Source: Balneolales bacterium
Lineage (GTDB): Bacteria; Bacteroidota; Rhodothermia; Balneolales; Natronogracilivirgulaceae
DNA: 23,907 nucleotides
Direction of reading: 5' to 3'
Assembly: GCA_007131625.1 (NCBI GenBank)
Contig: SLQC01000092.1
Span: 1-23,907, forward strand
Shown: positions 17,646 to 23,907 of the stretch, piece after piece
Layout of the letters: each line of letters starts with the position of its first letter
How positions within the stretch are numbered: position 1 is the stretch's first letter
The notes under the pieces: generated by a model
The model's database searches: none
The model's input: the letters and a program-made list of their open reading frames with translations, nothing else
What the model was told of the DNA's origin: nothing
Position numbers and translations under genes: made by a program

Positions 17646-18929
17646 ATGTCCGTTCGCGTAATTATCGGTGCCCAATGGGGCGATGAGGGAAAAGGAAAAG
17701 TAGTAGATCTGTTAAGTGACCAGGCCGACTATGTCGTCCGCTATCAGGGAGGTGCCAATGCCGGCCACACTCTGAATTTTGATGGTCAGACTCATATTTT
17801 ACACTTGATCCCTTCTGGAATCTTTCACATCAACACCACCTGCATCATCGGCAATGGTGTGGTGGTCGACCCCCTCACACTACTTGAGGAGATCGAGCTT
17901 GTAAAAAGCAATAATGTGGATATAGACGGTCGGTTGCTGGTCAGTGAGACGGCACATGTGATCCTTCCCTATCACAAAAGTCTCGACAAAGCAGATGAAC
18001 ACGCCCTCGGCCAACAGAAAATAGGTACAACCGGCCGCGGTATCGGTCCGGCCTACGTCCACAAAATATCACGGGTCGGGGTTCGCATCATGGATCTGCT
18101 CGAGCCGGAACTCCTGCGGAAAAAAATGGAGATCAATCTGGCCGAAGTCAACGCCAGGCTCACCGAAAACTACAAAGCGGCCCCGCTTGAACTGGAGGGG
18201 ATGTACCGTCAGATGCTCGATGCAGCGGAACAGCTCAAGCCCTACATCTGCAACACCACCAACCGCATTCACAAAGCACTGGCAGCCGGGCGGGAATTCT
18301 TGCTCGAAGGTGCACAAGGCACTCTGCTGGATATTGACCACGGCACCTATCCATATGTCACCTCCTCATCCCCGACAACAGGCGGCGCCTGCACAGGCAC
18401 TGGAATTCCACCGACTGCGATTGAGCATGTCATGGGTATCACTAAAGCATACTGCACCCGGGTGGGCAACGGGCCGTTTCCAACTGAACTGACCGGTAAA
18501 ACCGGTGATGAACTGCGGGATGCCGGCCATGAGTTCGGCTCCACCACCGGACGTCCTCGCAGATGCGGTTGGCTGGATCTTGTTGCACTGAAATATGCTG
18601 CAAAAATCAACGGCATCAACGAACTGGTCGTCACCAAACTGGATGTTCTTGACCAGTTCGACACTGTCAAAGCATGCACTTCGTACCGGATAAACGGTAC
18701 GGAGACAACCGATTTCCCACTTCGTTCCCGGGAGATCGACAGCATAGAACCGGTATACAGGGAATTCAAAGGGTGGAAAAGTTCCACGCGGGATGCCACT
18801 TCTTATGACGAACTTCCACTGGTAACCCGTGAATACCTCGAGGCCGTTGCTGACTATCTCGATATTGCCATTCGTATCGTCTCCACCGGTCCCGGCAGAA
18901 ATGAGACCCTGATTATCGGCGATTTGTGA
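17646..18929 (+). CDS. purA: Adenylosuccinate synthetase
   Basis: GTP-dependent synthesis of adenylosuccinate from IMP and aspartate, the first committed step to AMP. 427 aa, normal length. Signatures: GAQWGDEGKGK (8-18) with catalytic D13, H41 in GGANAGHT, EGAQGTLLDIDHGTYPYVTSS, VGNGPFPTEL and TTGRPRRCGWLD. The ATG at 17646 follows the terminator closely. The RLP gene begins 10 nt after the stop across a TGATGCTGATGCTATG stretch, so purA and RLP are probably co-transcribed and perhaps translationally coupled. The purine link makes sense if RLP works in methylthioadenosine salvage, which releases adenine. Confidence 0.98.
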   Translation: MSVRVIIGAQWGDEGKGKVVDLLSDQADYVVRYQGGANAGHTLNFDGQTHILHLIPSGIFHINTTCIIGNGVVVDPLTLLEEIELVKSNNVDIDGRLLVSETAHVILPYHKSLDKADEHALGQQKIGTTGRGIGPAYVHKISRVGVRIMDLLEPELLRKKMEINLAEVNARLTENYKAAPLELEGMYRQMLDAAEQLKPYICNTTNRIHKALAAGREFLLEGAQGTLLDIDHGTYPYVTSSSPTTGGACTGTGIPPTAIEHVMGITKAYCTRVGNGPFPTELTGKTGDELRDAGHEFGSTTGRPRRCGWLDLVALKYAAKINGINELVVTKLDVLDQFDTVKACTSYRINGTETTDFPLRSREIDSIEPVYREFKGWKSSTRDATSYDELPLVTREYLEAVADYLDIAIRIVSTGPGRNETLIIGDL

Positions 18930-18939
18930 TGCTGATGCT

Positions 18940-20223
18940 ATGTCCAAAACTTTTCGTGTCACCTATGTGCTAACCCTGGCGAAAGACGAAAGTCCAGCCG
19001 AGCGAATTCTGGCTCTCCAATTGGAACAGAGCGCCGAATTGCCGGATACCGTTGTCGGTTACCTCGGCATGGATCGGGTCAAGGGGATTGTAACCCGGCA
19101 GGAAGAACTGGACGAACGTCACCTTCAGGTCACTATCGCCTGGCCGCGATCGAATCACGGGGGAGAGATCACACAGTTTCTGAATCTGCTGTTTGGAAAT
19201 ATCTCAATGAAACAGGGTATCGCTATTGTCGATATCGCCTGGGAGGATGTGCATCCCGAACTTTTCTGTGGTCCAGCGTGGGGCATCAGCCGGATCCGCA
19301 ACGAATGGGCAGTTCCCCGCCGCGCTCTCAGCTGTACTGCCATCAAGCCAATGGGATTCGATACCCTGCAACTGGCGGATCTCACATTCCGCTTTGCACT
19401 CGGAGGCATCGACATCATCAAAGACGATCATGGCCTTGCCGACCAACCGTCAGCCCCGTTCCTTGACCGGGTGAAGGCGTGTGTCCGGGCCGTCGATCAA
19501 GCCGCACAAAAAAGCGGCAGGCGTTCCCGTTATTTCCCGAATATTACAACCGACCCGCAAAAAGTCTCCGAACGCTATGAGATGGCCGCCGAGCTTGGTG
19601 CCGACGGTGTGCTGCTCACTCCAATGCTCACCGGTCCCGCCCTCATGCACCACCTGGCCCGCTCACCGGTCGATTTGCCGATTATTGCACATCCCGCATT
19701 CAGCGGATCATTTATCGCCCACAACCACGGATGCCCGTTCCACTACAAGCTTTCTTCAGAATATCCATCCCCCGGACACCCGTCCTCCGGTACTCCATCT
19801 TCCGGACACCCAACTTCCGTTACGGAAATTCCCGCTAAAAACGACAACGACCGAAACATTCCGGAAATCGGTACTTCCGATTCACTCTTGTTATCGCACG
19901 GTTTCGATGCCGCTTTATTCTACGGAGCATTATACCGTGCACTGGGGGCCGATTTTGTGATATATCCCAATACAGGAGGCCGCTTTGCTTTCCAGCCTGA
20001 TACCTGTGAAGCAATAAACAACATGTTGCGACGTACCGATCTCCCCTTTTCTTCCAGCTTCCCGACTCCGGGTGGCGGGATGAAGCGAGACCGAATGTCA
20101 CATTGGCTTCGCACATACGGTCCGGACACCACCTTTCTGATTGGAGGAAGCCTCTACGAACACCCGGATGGAATTGAATCGGCATCCCGTGCGTTTATGG
20201 AATGTATTACCGATATCCCATGA
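18940..20223 (+). CDS. RuBisCO-like protein (form IV), probable 5-methylthioribulose-1-phosphate isomerase
   Basis: 427-aa RuBisCO-fold enzyme that is not a carboxylase. Counterparts of RuBisCO sites: IKPMG (K136 = K175, but K177 is Met), GGIDIIKDDHGLADQ with the carbamylatable lysine K161 (=K201) and D163 (=D203), but H164 in place of E204; loop 6 reads PNTGGRFAF (343-351) without K334; phosphate-loop counterparts are PTPGGGM and LIGGSLYEHPDG. KDDHGLADQ is, as I recall, the signature of the non-photosynthetic RLP group that includes the Rhodospirillum rubrum enzyme, which isomerises 5-methylthioribulose-1-P to 1-methylthioxylulose-5-P. The downstream cupin fits the next enzyme of that route. 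An alternative is another RLP activity, e.g. 3-oxo-isoapionate-4-P decarboxylase. Odd: an insertion of roughly 45 residues (about 270-315) between HPAFSG and the LLSHGFD helix, containing a pentapeptide repeat. Start 10 nt after purA, no Shine-Dalgarno. Confidence 0.88.
   Translation: MSKTFRVTYVLTLAKDESPAERILALQLEQSAELPDTVVGYLGMDRVKGIVTRQEELDERHLQVTIAWPRSNHGGEITQFLNLLFGNISMKQGIAIVDIAWEDVHPELFCGPAWGISRIRNEWAVPRRALSCTAIKPMGFDTLQLADLTFRFALGGIDIIKDDHGLADQPSAPFLDRVKACVRAVDQAAQKSGRRSRYFPNITTDPQKVSERYEMAAELGADGVLLTPMLTGPALMHHLARSPVDLPIIAHPAFSGSFIAHNHGCPFHYKLSSEYPSPGHPSSGTPSSGHPTSVTEIPAKNDNDRNIPEIGTSDSLLLSHGFDAALFYGALYRALGADFVIYPNTGGRFAFQPDTCEAINNMLRRTDLPFSSSFPTPGGGMKRDRMSHWLRTYGPDTTFLIGGSLYEHPDGIESASRAFMECITDIP
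19768..19812 (+). repeat. 15-bp in-frame tandem repeat inside the RLP gene
   Basis: Three consecutive 15-nt units at 19768-19782, 19783-19797 and 19798-19812 encode SPGHP, SSGTP and SSGHP (residues 277-291), followed by a decayed unit beginning TS. It lies in a Pro/Ser/Gly-rich insertion absent from the RuBisCO core fold. Being a multiple of three, copy number can change without breaking the frame. Confidence 0.85.
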
Positions 20224-20260
20224 TCAACGGCGATCCATCCTGCCGGATTTAATTCTTCGC

Positions 20261-20388
20261 CTTGCCAAATCATCTGCACAATTCTGCTTGAAGTTCACCC
20301 GTACAATTCTGCTTGAAAATTACCCGTACAATTATGTCTTGCCAAATCATCCGTAAATTTCTGCTTGGAATTCACCCGTACAATTCTG
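20261..20388. repeat. 25/26-bp tandem repeat, five copies, between the RLP gene and the cupin gene
   Basis: Five head-to-tail units at 20261-20286, 20287-20311, 20312-20337, 20338-20363 and 20364-20388. Each starts CTTG and ends near CAATTCTG. Two subtypes occur: units 1 and 4 continue CCAAATCATC; units 2, 3 and 5 continue with A/G-rich sequence then ACCCGTACAATT. The order A-B-B-A-B suggests block duplication. The array fills most of the 177-nt gap and ends 12 nt before the cupin ATG, so it forms the cupin leader. Confidence 0.88.
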
Positions 20389-20400
20389 CCCGAAAATACC

Positions 20401-20862
20401 ATGGCTGACCAATCCAAAATCATCAGATCCGGTGGATTAACCTGGTCCGATATCCCCCGTAAATACTATAAAAACAGCACTACCGGATTCAAGGGTATCG
20501 CACGTTGGGTTTTACTGGGAGAACGTGACGATGAACAGGCTCTCAACATTCAGACTCGTTATTTCGAAATTGCGGCAGGCGGATACTCCTCTCTTGAGCG
20601 GCACCATCATCCGCACACCGTGGTTGTCATCCGGGGAAGAGGACGTATGATCCTTGGAAACCAGCTGGAAGAACTGAACCTTTTCGACACCATTTATATC
20701 GCACCGAAAACCATTCATCAGTTTCATGCCGACGGGGCTGAGGTCTTCGGTTTTATCTGTATTGTTGACCGTTACCGGGACCGCCCCGAAGTGCCCGATT
20801 CTCCGGAAACGCTGGAAAAGTGGATATCGGATCCGGAAGTGCGCCGCTTTGCAAAAATATGA
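20401..20862 (+). CDS. Single-domain cupin, probable methylthioxylulose-5-phosphate methylsulfurylase
   Basis: 153-aa metal-binding cupin. Motif 1 is GGYSSLERHHHPHTVVVIRGRG with candidate ligands H68, H70 and H72; motif 2 is APKTIHQFHADG with H106 and H109. A single Cys (C120, FICIVDRYRDRPEVP) lies on a late strand. In Rhodospirillum rubrum a cupin encoded close to the RLP gene converts 1-methylthioxylulose-5-P to DXP plus methanethiol; this protein resembles it as I recall it (ERHxHxH core, RGRGR turn, C-terminal DRDRPxxPD). Location next to the RLP is the main functional argument. The ATG at 20401 is preferred over a TTG at 20365 that lies inside the tandem repeat. Alternative: an unrelated sugar-binding cupin. 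Fold certain, reaction inferred. Confidence 0.82.
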   Translation: MADQSKIIRSGGLTWSDIPRKYYKNSTTGFKGIARWVLLGERDDEQALNIQTRYFEIAAGGYSSLERHHHPHTVVVIRGRGRMILGNQLEELNLFDTIYIAPKTIHQFHADGAEVFGFICIVDRYRDRPEVPDSPETLEKWISDPEVRRFAKI

Positions 20863-20884
20863 CTGTAAAAATGTAAAAAGTACA

Positions 20885-20908
20885 GTTACAGGCAGTGGGC
20901 TCTGTAAC
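20885..20908 (+). promoter_or_regulatory. Hairpin after the cupin gene
   Basis: GTTACAG, a 10-nt loop, then CTGTAAC: perfect 7-bp stem 23 nt after the cupin stop. A competing hairpin, ACTGTA (20862-20867) with TACAGT (20881-20886), shares bases with it. Neither is followed by a T run, so this may be a 3' stability element rather than an intrinsic terminator. Confidence 0.4.
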
Positions 20909-20910
20909 GC

Positions 20911-20970
20911 CGGGTGTGATCATCGAAGTACGGGTGTGATCGTCGAAGTAAGGGTGTGATCGTCGGAATA
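20911..20970. repeat. 20-bp tandem repeat, three copies
   Basis: Units at 20911-20930 (cgggtgtgatcatcgaagta), 20931-20950 and 20951-20970, differing at one to four positions from each other, with no spacers. Located just downstream of the cupin gene in non-coding sequence. Confidence 0.9.
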
Positions 20971-21027
20971 CTGGTATCAAACCTCTTCATCCTGGCGGCA
21001 ATGATCACCGTTTTTTTTGAATTGGGC

Positions 21028-21057
21028 TTGTACTCCAGTCTTTAATCTTCGTATATT
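21028..21057 (+). promoter_or_regulatory. Probable promoter of tRNA-Gly
   Basis: TTGTAC (21028-21033), 18-nt spacer, TATATT (21052-21057), 11 nt before the tRNA 5' end. The downstream box extended to TATATTTA also matches 7 of 8 positions of the Bacteroidota consensus TAnnTTTG. Position directly before a stable RNA gene supports it. Confidence 0.5.
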
Positions 21058-21068
21058 TATTTTTTAAC

Positions 21069-21141
<73 letters not shown>

Positions 21142-21153
21142 CAGGCTCATAAG

Positions 21154-21192
21154 CGGCGGTTTCTGCTACAGAATGCGGGAATCGCCGTTTTT
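21154..21192 (+). terminator. Probable intrinsic terminator after tRNA-Gly
   Basis: CGGCG (21154-21158) and CGCCG (21183-21187) form the stem base, extended inward by TTC/GAA past a small internal loop, followed by five T (21188-21192). It lies 12 nt after the tRNA 3' end. The downstream half of the hairpin and its T run are repeated twice more in the 16-bp array that follows. Confidence 0.6.
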
Positions 21193-21231
21193 GTTTGGTG
21201 CCGTTTTTGTTTGGTGCCGTTTTTGTTTTGA
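21184..21231. repeat. 16-bp tandem repeat, three copies
   Basis: Unit gccgtttttgtttggt at 21184-21199, repeated at 21200-21215 and 21216-21231 (last copy diverges in its final bases). The first copy overlaps the right arm and T tract of the tRNA-Gly terminator, so the array multiplied the terminator 3' half. Confidence 0.88.
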
Positions 21232-21252
21232 CATCCCTGTTCTTCATTGCGT

Positions 21253-21318
21253 CCAATATGACCAAAGAGCCACCTACCGGTCATTGACGTATATTGGTTG
21301 CTATCTCCAACGTCAATG
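21253..21318. other. Overlapping, mutually exclusive inverted repeats
   Basis: Stem A: CCAATA-TGACC (21253-21263) pairs with GGTCA (21279-21283) and TATTGG (21292-21297). Stem B: CATTGACG (21282-21289) plus TTGG (21294-21297) pairs with CCAACGTCAATG (21307-21318). The two share bases, so only one can form at a time. A weak T run (21331-21335) follows. It may be a small structured RNA, an attenuator relic or chance; no gene directly downstream on + explains it. Confidence 0.3.
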
Positions 21319-21362
21319 TCATAATGGGTGTTTTTAAAATAATCTGTTTCCCGATGTGAATC

Positions 21363-21674
21363 CTATAGCTGAATCCCCGGATGGTAATACACAGAATTTG
21401 AAAAGATGGATATTCGCATTGGTCGTCTAAACCAGACATCCTGCAAGTCCAAAGATAAACTACTCCAACAATGCTGAATTTGTTTCATTAGCTTCGGTAT
21501 CCTGATTAAAGTTTTGCACATCACTTCGAATCTCAAGATCAACAGATTGCGAAGATCCGTGAGGAAGCGTAATGCCTCCTGAATTTTGTCGCGTCCCAAT
21601 AAAAGCAAATTGCTATCCCCTGGAAAACTCATCGCTTCCCTCATCTCCCCATAATGCCGAGCAATACAAACCAA
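21363..21674 (-). CDS. Doubtful ORF, 103 aa
   Basis: Not recognised. A reading frame with a TTG start (first internal ATG encodes MREAMSFPGDSNLLLLGRD) lies in the 720-nt stretch between tRNA-Gly and the sulfatase gene. It is leucine-rich, with a predicted helical centre and a basic C-terminal half, and has no motif I can name. No Shine-Dalgarno, and base composition is more AT-rich than the surrounding genes. It could be a small orphan protein, a relic or chance. The remaining parts of this gap (21232-21362 and 21675-21866) show only the inverted repeats listed separately and AT-rich sequence. Confidence 0.25.
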   Translation of the reverse strand: MVCIARHYGEMREAMSFPGDSNLLLLGRDKIQEALRFLTDLRNLLILRFEVMCKTLIRIPKLMKQIQHCWSSLSLDLQDVWFRRPMRISIFSNSVYYHPGIQL

Positions 21675-21866
21675 GCTAAAAAGTTGTAATGAATATTTTT
21701 ACGACATTCAAACTTACATCATCCCCTTCATAAATGTTTGTTTTTTAGATTACAGGTCAGGAGTTCTGATATTATCTAAAAGGGCATTATAGATAAATCA
21801 GTTCCAATTATCAAAAAACACCATAAGTGAACCGTCCGTTTTCAGGTTAATCAAGGCATAGGGTTT

Positions 21867-23510
21867 TTAAAATTGAAATCCGGGTACGGGTTCATCTTCG
21901 TAATCCGATTCATTCACCCATCCGGTTGGAATGTATTCTCCTTCCAGCATATATCTTCTGTAAAAGTTTACATTCCGGTGGTTGGCATAAGGATAAGCAT
22001 CAAAGATATGGCCGCGGCCCATCACACGGGGATCTCCCTGTTCTCTCAACCGTTCATGCATTTCGGTTCTTAGTTGCTTTTTTATTTCGAAATAATCGGG
22101 ATCGTCCACCAGATTATTTATACATCCAGGATCCTCGGCAATATGGTATAGTTCCTCGCCTGGACGATGGCCGAAATTCCATCTCCAGTAGTGAAACATC
22201 CCGGGCGTGTCACGATTGTCAAGGATGAACGTTTTTGTCGGGCTGCCGTCGGTGTTAAGATATCCGGTTTCCGGATTGCCGACCGGCCAGCGGTCCGGTT
22301 CAAAATTGCGCACATAGAGCATATCATCTTTGATGATAGCGCGAATGGGATAACCCCAGTCATAAGGCCGGCCAATATCGTGGCGCTCTTTGCCCAGCAG
22401 TACGTGATCGCGATCCGGATTGACCTGTCCGTCCTGATCCGAATAAAGGATATCGGTAAGGCTTCGGCCGACGGTGGGGTACATACCGGTCTCTTCCCAG
22501 GTAAGGCCGGCAAGCTCGATAAATGTTGGGGCAAAATCGGCAAAACTGACGAAATCGTCTACCACACGGCCAGAATGCTCAATTCCATCCGGCCACATGA
22601 TAGCCAACGGCATATGAGCCGACATCTCATAGGCCTGTCCTTTGCTGCGCGGGAAAGGCATCCCGTTGTCAGAGGTCACAAGCACGATGGTGTTTTCCAG
22701 TACTCCCCGCTCCTCGAGCGTTTCAATCATGCGGCCCAGATGATAGTCGAAATGCTCTATTTCGAAAGCATAGTCGAGCATATCGATGCGTACTTCATCG
22801 TCATCAGGCCAGAAATCCGGAACTTCATCGATGTCTGAGAGCTGCTTGCCGCCTTTTTCGATACCCGATCGATATTCATAAGCCCGATGTGGTTCATGTC
22901 CTCCATACCAGAACGTAAAAGGCTCGTCATCCGGACGGGCATCCAGAAAGTCTTCGAAATTCGAAGCATAGTCATTGGAACTTATCGTTGAGGTAGGAGG
23001 TGCAGCGCTGTGTTCGTTATACGGTTGTCCTGCCAGGTATCGGGTTTCACCGTTTTCCGTTTCAGCGATACCGGGAGCCCATCCTTTGCCCGTGCTGCCG
23101 ACAAAGTAACCATGCCCGGCCAGAACTTCGGTGTATACTTTAAATTTTTGCGGGAAAAAAGCCCAGTGATTTGCCGCATCTTCCAGTTGCCATGAGTTTC
23201 GTCCTGTCAATATTATAGACCGGGATGGTCCGCACTTTGGATTGGGAACATAAGCGCGATTGAACAGAATCCCTTGCACGGCAACACGGTCAAATGCCGG
23301 CGTCTCGACCCATTGGGTCCCGTATGCTCCCATATGTGGAAAAGAAATATCATCGGCAATTGCAAAAAGAATATTCGGATTCTGTGTTGTGATGGTCGCA
23401 TTGTAAGCGTTTCTTTCACTTTGATCACATGAACTGAAGGTCAGGAAAGCACATGCAAACGAATACATAAAAATGTTTTTATATATATATAAATACAATT
23501 GATTTAACAT
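21867..23510 (-). CDS. Sulfatase (S1 family, heparan N-sulfatase-like), lipoprotein
   Basis: Type I sulfatase hydrolysing sulfate esters or sulfamates, probably on a sulfated polysaccharide. 547 aa. The N-terminus is a lipoprotein signal (hydrophobic 12-27, SSC with C28). Core features: NPNILFAIADD with metal ligands D53 and D54; the formylglycine motif C93-G-P-S-R with the following LTGR; GSTGKGW; and LVTSDNGMPFPRSKG carrying the second metal/sulfate-site Asp-Asn. The layout (ISFPHMGAYG, LTGRNSWQ, ELYHIAEDP) resembles the N-sulphoglucosamine sulphohydrolase-like group, but subfamily and substrate are inferred. Activity needs a formylglycine-generating enzyme, not seen here. It sits downstream of a decayed sulfatase fragment on the same strand and is monocistronic as far as visible. 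Confidence 0.93.
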   Translation of the reverse strand: MLNQLYLYIYKNIFMYSFACAFLTFSSCDQSERNAYNATITTQNPNILFAIADDISFPHMGAYGTQWVETPAFDRVAVQGILFNRAYVPNPKCGPSRSIILTGRNSWQLEDAANHWAFFPQKFKVYTEVLAGHGYFVGSTGKGWAPGIAETENGETRYLAGQPYNEHSAAPPTSTISSNDYASNFEDFLDARPDDEPFTFWYGGHEPHRAYEYRSGIEKGGKQLSDIDEVPDFWPDDDEVRIDMLDYAFEIEHFDYHLGRMIETLEERGVLENTIVLVTSDNGMPFPRSKGQAYEMSAHMPLAIMWPDGIEHSGRVVDDFVSFADFAPTFIELAGLTWEETGMYPTVGRSLTDILYSDQDGQVNPDRDHVLLGKERHDIGRPYDWGYPIRAIIKDDMLYVRNFEPDRWPVGNPETGYLNTDGSPTKTFILDNRDTPGMFHYWRWNFGHRPGEELYHIAEDPGCINNLVDDPDYFEIKKQLRTEMHERLREQGDPRVMGRGHIFDAYPYANHRNVNFYRRYMLEGEYIPTGWVNESDYEDEPVPGFQF

Positions 23511-23655
23511 CGTGATAGATTATGGTTTTGAAATGGAATGATTATCGCAATGGCTTAATATTAACATTATTTTTAGCATCGTCAAGATTCTCCGATTTGA
23601 CTTGGAATTACTGTTGTCAGGGATGAAAGTAGTATTATCATGATCTATAGCATCG

Positions 23656-23907
23656 TTAAGGAAATAATGGGAAGACTTCTGATGGCACATGTGCTTCTTC
23701 CATTATTCTTTTCATCTCCTTAACAATGTCAGGATGCTGACCGGCTTGCTGTTGGAGGTGATGTGTTTGGGCAGGTTCTGCGAATTGGATCAGTTATGAT
23801 CTGTGGGGAGTAATTTATTTCAGGCATAGATTTTTGAAAGTCTGAACAGAAAGAAATCGGTGTCCGACACACCGCGTTGAATGGCTCGGAATTGCTTTAC
23901 TTTCGCA
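23656..23907 (-). pseudogene. Decayed 3' end of a second sulfatase gene (runs off the window)
   Basis: On the minus strand, 23793 down to 23656 reads AGQHPDIVKEMKRIMEEAH followed by VPSEVFPLFP and a TAA, which matches the usual end of arylsulfatases (HPDIV-KM-IM-EAH--S--FP). Upstream this frame is closed by a TAA at 23794-23796. Related-looking pieces lie in other frames: DPIRRT and SQNLPKH, like the DP-E-NLA segment, and further up KVKQFRAIQRGV, like K-KAVR, ending at a stop at 23820-23822. At least two frameshifts are therefore needed, so this is most likely a pseudogene remnant, with its 5' part outside the window. The 145 nt between it and the intact sulfatase gene (23511-23655) are AT-rich and hold no gene. 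Confidence 0.6.

Noticed and set aside
18366..18962. 198-aa minus-strand ORF over purA
   Set aside because: Antisense of a conserved enzyme gene with all active-site motifs on the + strand.
18940..20223. Genuine CO2-fixing RuBisCO
   Set aside because: The loop 6 lysine is absent, the K177 counterpart is Met and the E204 counterpart is His, and there is no phosphoribulokinase or small subunit; it is a form IV RuBisCO-like protein.
20261..20388. CRISPR array
   Set aside because: Units are contiguous with no unique spacers, and no cas genes are present; it is a simple tandem repeat.
21143..21866. Genomic island inserted at tRNA-Gly
   Set aside because: No integrase gene and no repeated tRNA 3' end within the window; only short tandem repeats and a doubtful ORF are present.
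23655..23724. Long inverted repeat GTTAAGGA...TCCTTAAC as a transposon end or terminator
   Set aside because: Its right part is explained by the codons of the sulfatase C-terminal fragment (IVKEM...FP-stop), it lacks a T tract, and no transposase or target duplication is visible.

Overview
The window looks like a chromosomal segment of a Bacteroidota/FCB-type bacterium, most plausibly from the Balneolota/Rhodothermota side. The reasons are: almost no Shine-Dalgarno sequences before the genes; a UvrA lacking the first Cys pair of its first zinc module, as in Bacteroidota UvrA; separate SecD and SecF instead of the fused SecDF common in Bacteroidia; a type 2 PyrF; and planctomycete-type PSCyt/DUF1553 and DUF1501 genes next to sulfatases. 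The phylum call is an inference from gene content. No 16S or other phylogenetic marker is present.

Left block (1-6.5 kb, + strand): a tight three-gene operon encoding an exported PSCyt1-PSCyt2-LamG-DUF1553 protein with two CxxCH motifs, a Tat-exported DUF1501 protein, and a DUF2231 membrane protein with a third CxxCH motif and C-terminal leucine-rich repeats. This set has no established biochemistry.

Housekeeping block (6.5-18.9 kb): a SAM methyltransferase (-), pyrF (+), rnhA (+), tsaD (-) with a small putative exported protein just upstream, uvrA (+), an unknown membrane-anchored protein, secD, secF, a STAS anti-sigma-factor antagonist closed by a good intrinsic terminator, and purA.

RLP block (18.9-20.9 kb, + strand): purA is followed 10 nt later by a form IV RuBisCO-like protein (RLP) and then by a single-domain cupin. 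This pairing matches the Rhodospirillum rubrum MTA-isoprenoid shunt: RLP isomerises 5-methylthioribulose-1-P to 1-methylthioxylulose-5-P, and a cupin methylsulfurylase releases methanethiol to give DXP. It would tie polyamine/SAM by-product salvage to isoprenoid precursors and, through adenine release, to purine metabolism. The RLP carries an unusual in-frame pentapeptide-repeat insertion.

Right block (20.9-23.9 kb): a tRNA-Gly(GCC) with recognisable promoter and terminator, about 700 bp with little convincing coding, an intact S1-type sulfatase lipoprotein (-), and at the right edge the decayed 3' end of a second sulfatase gene on the same strand.

A cross-cutting feature is a set of five short tandem arrays with unrelated units (15, 16, 19, 20 and 25/26 bp; about 2.7 to 5 copies). 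Four lie within 1.5 kb around RLP, cupin and tRNA-Gly; the fifth straddles the stop codon of the DUF2231 gene.
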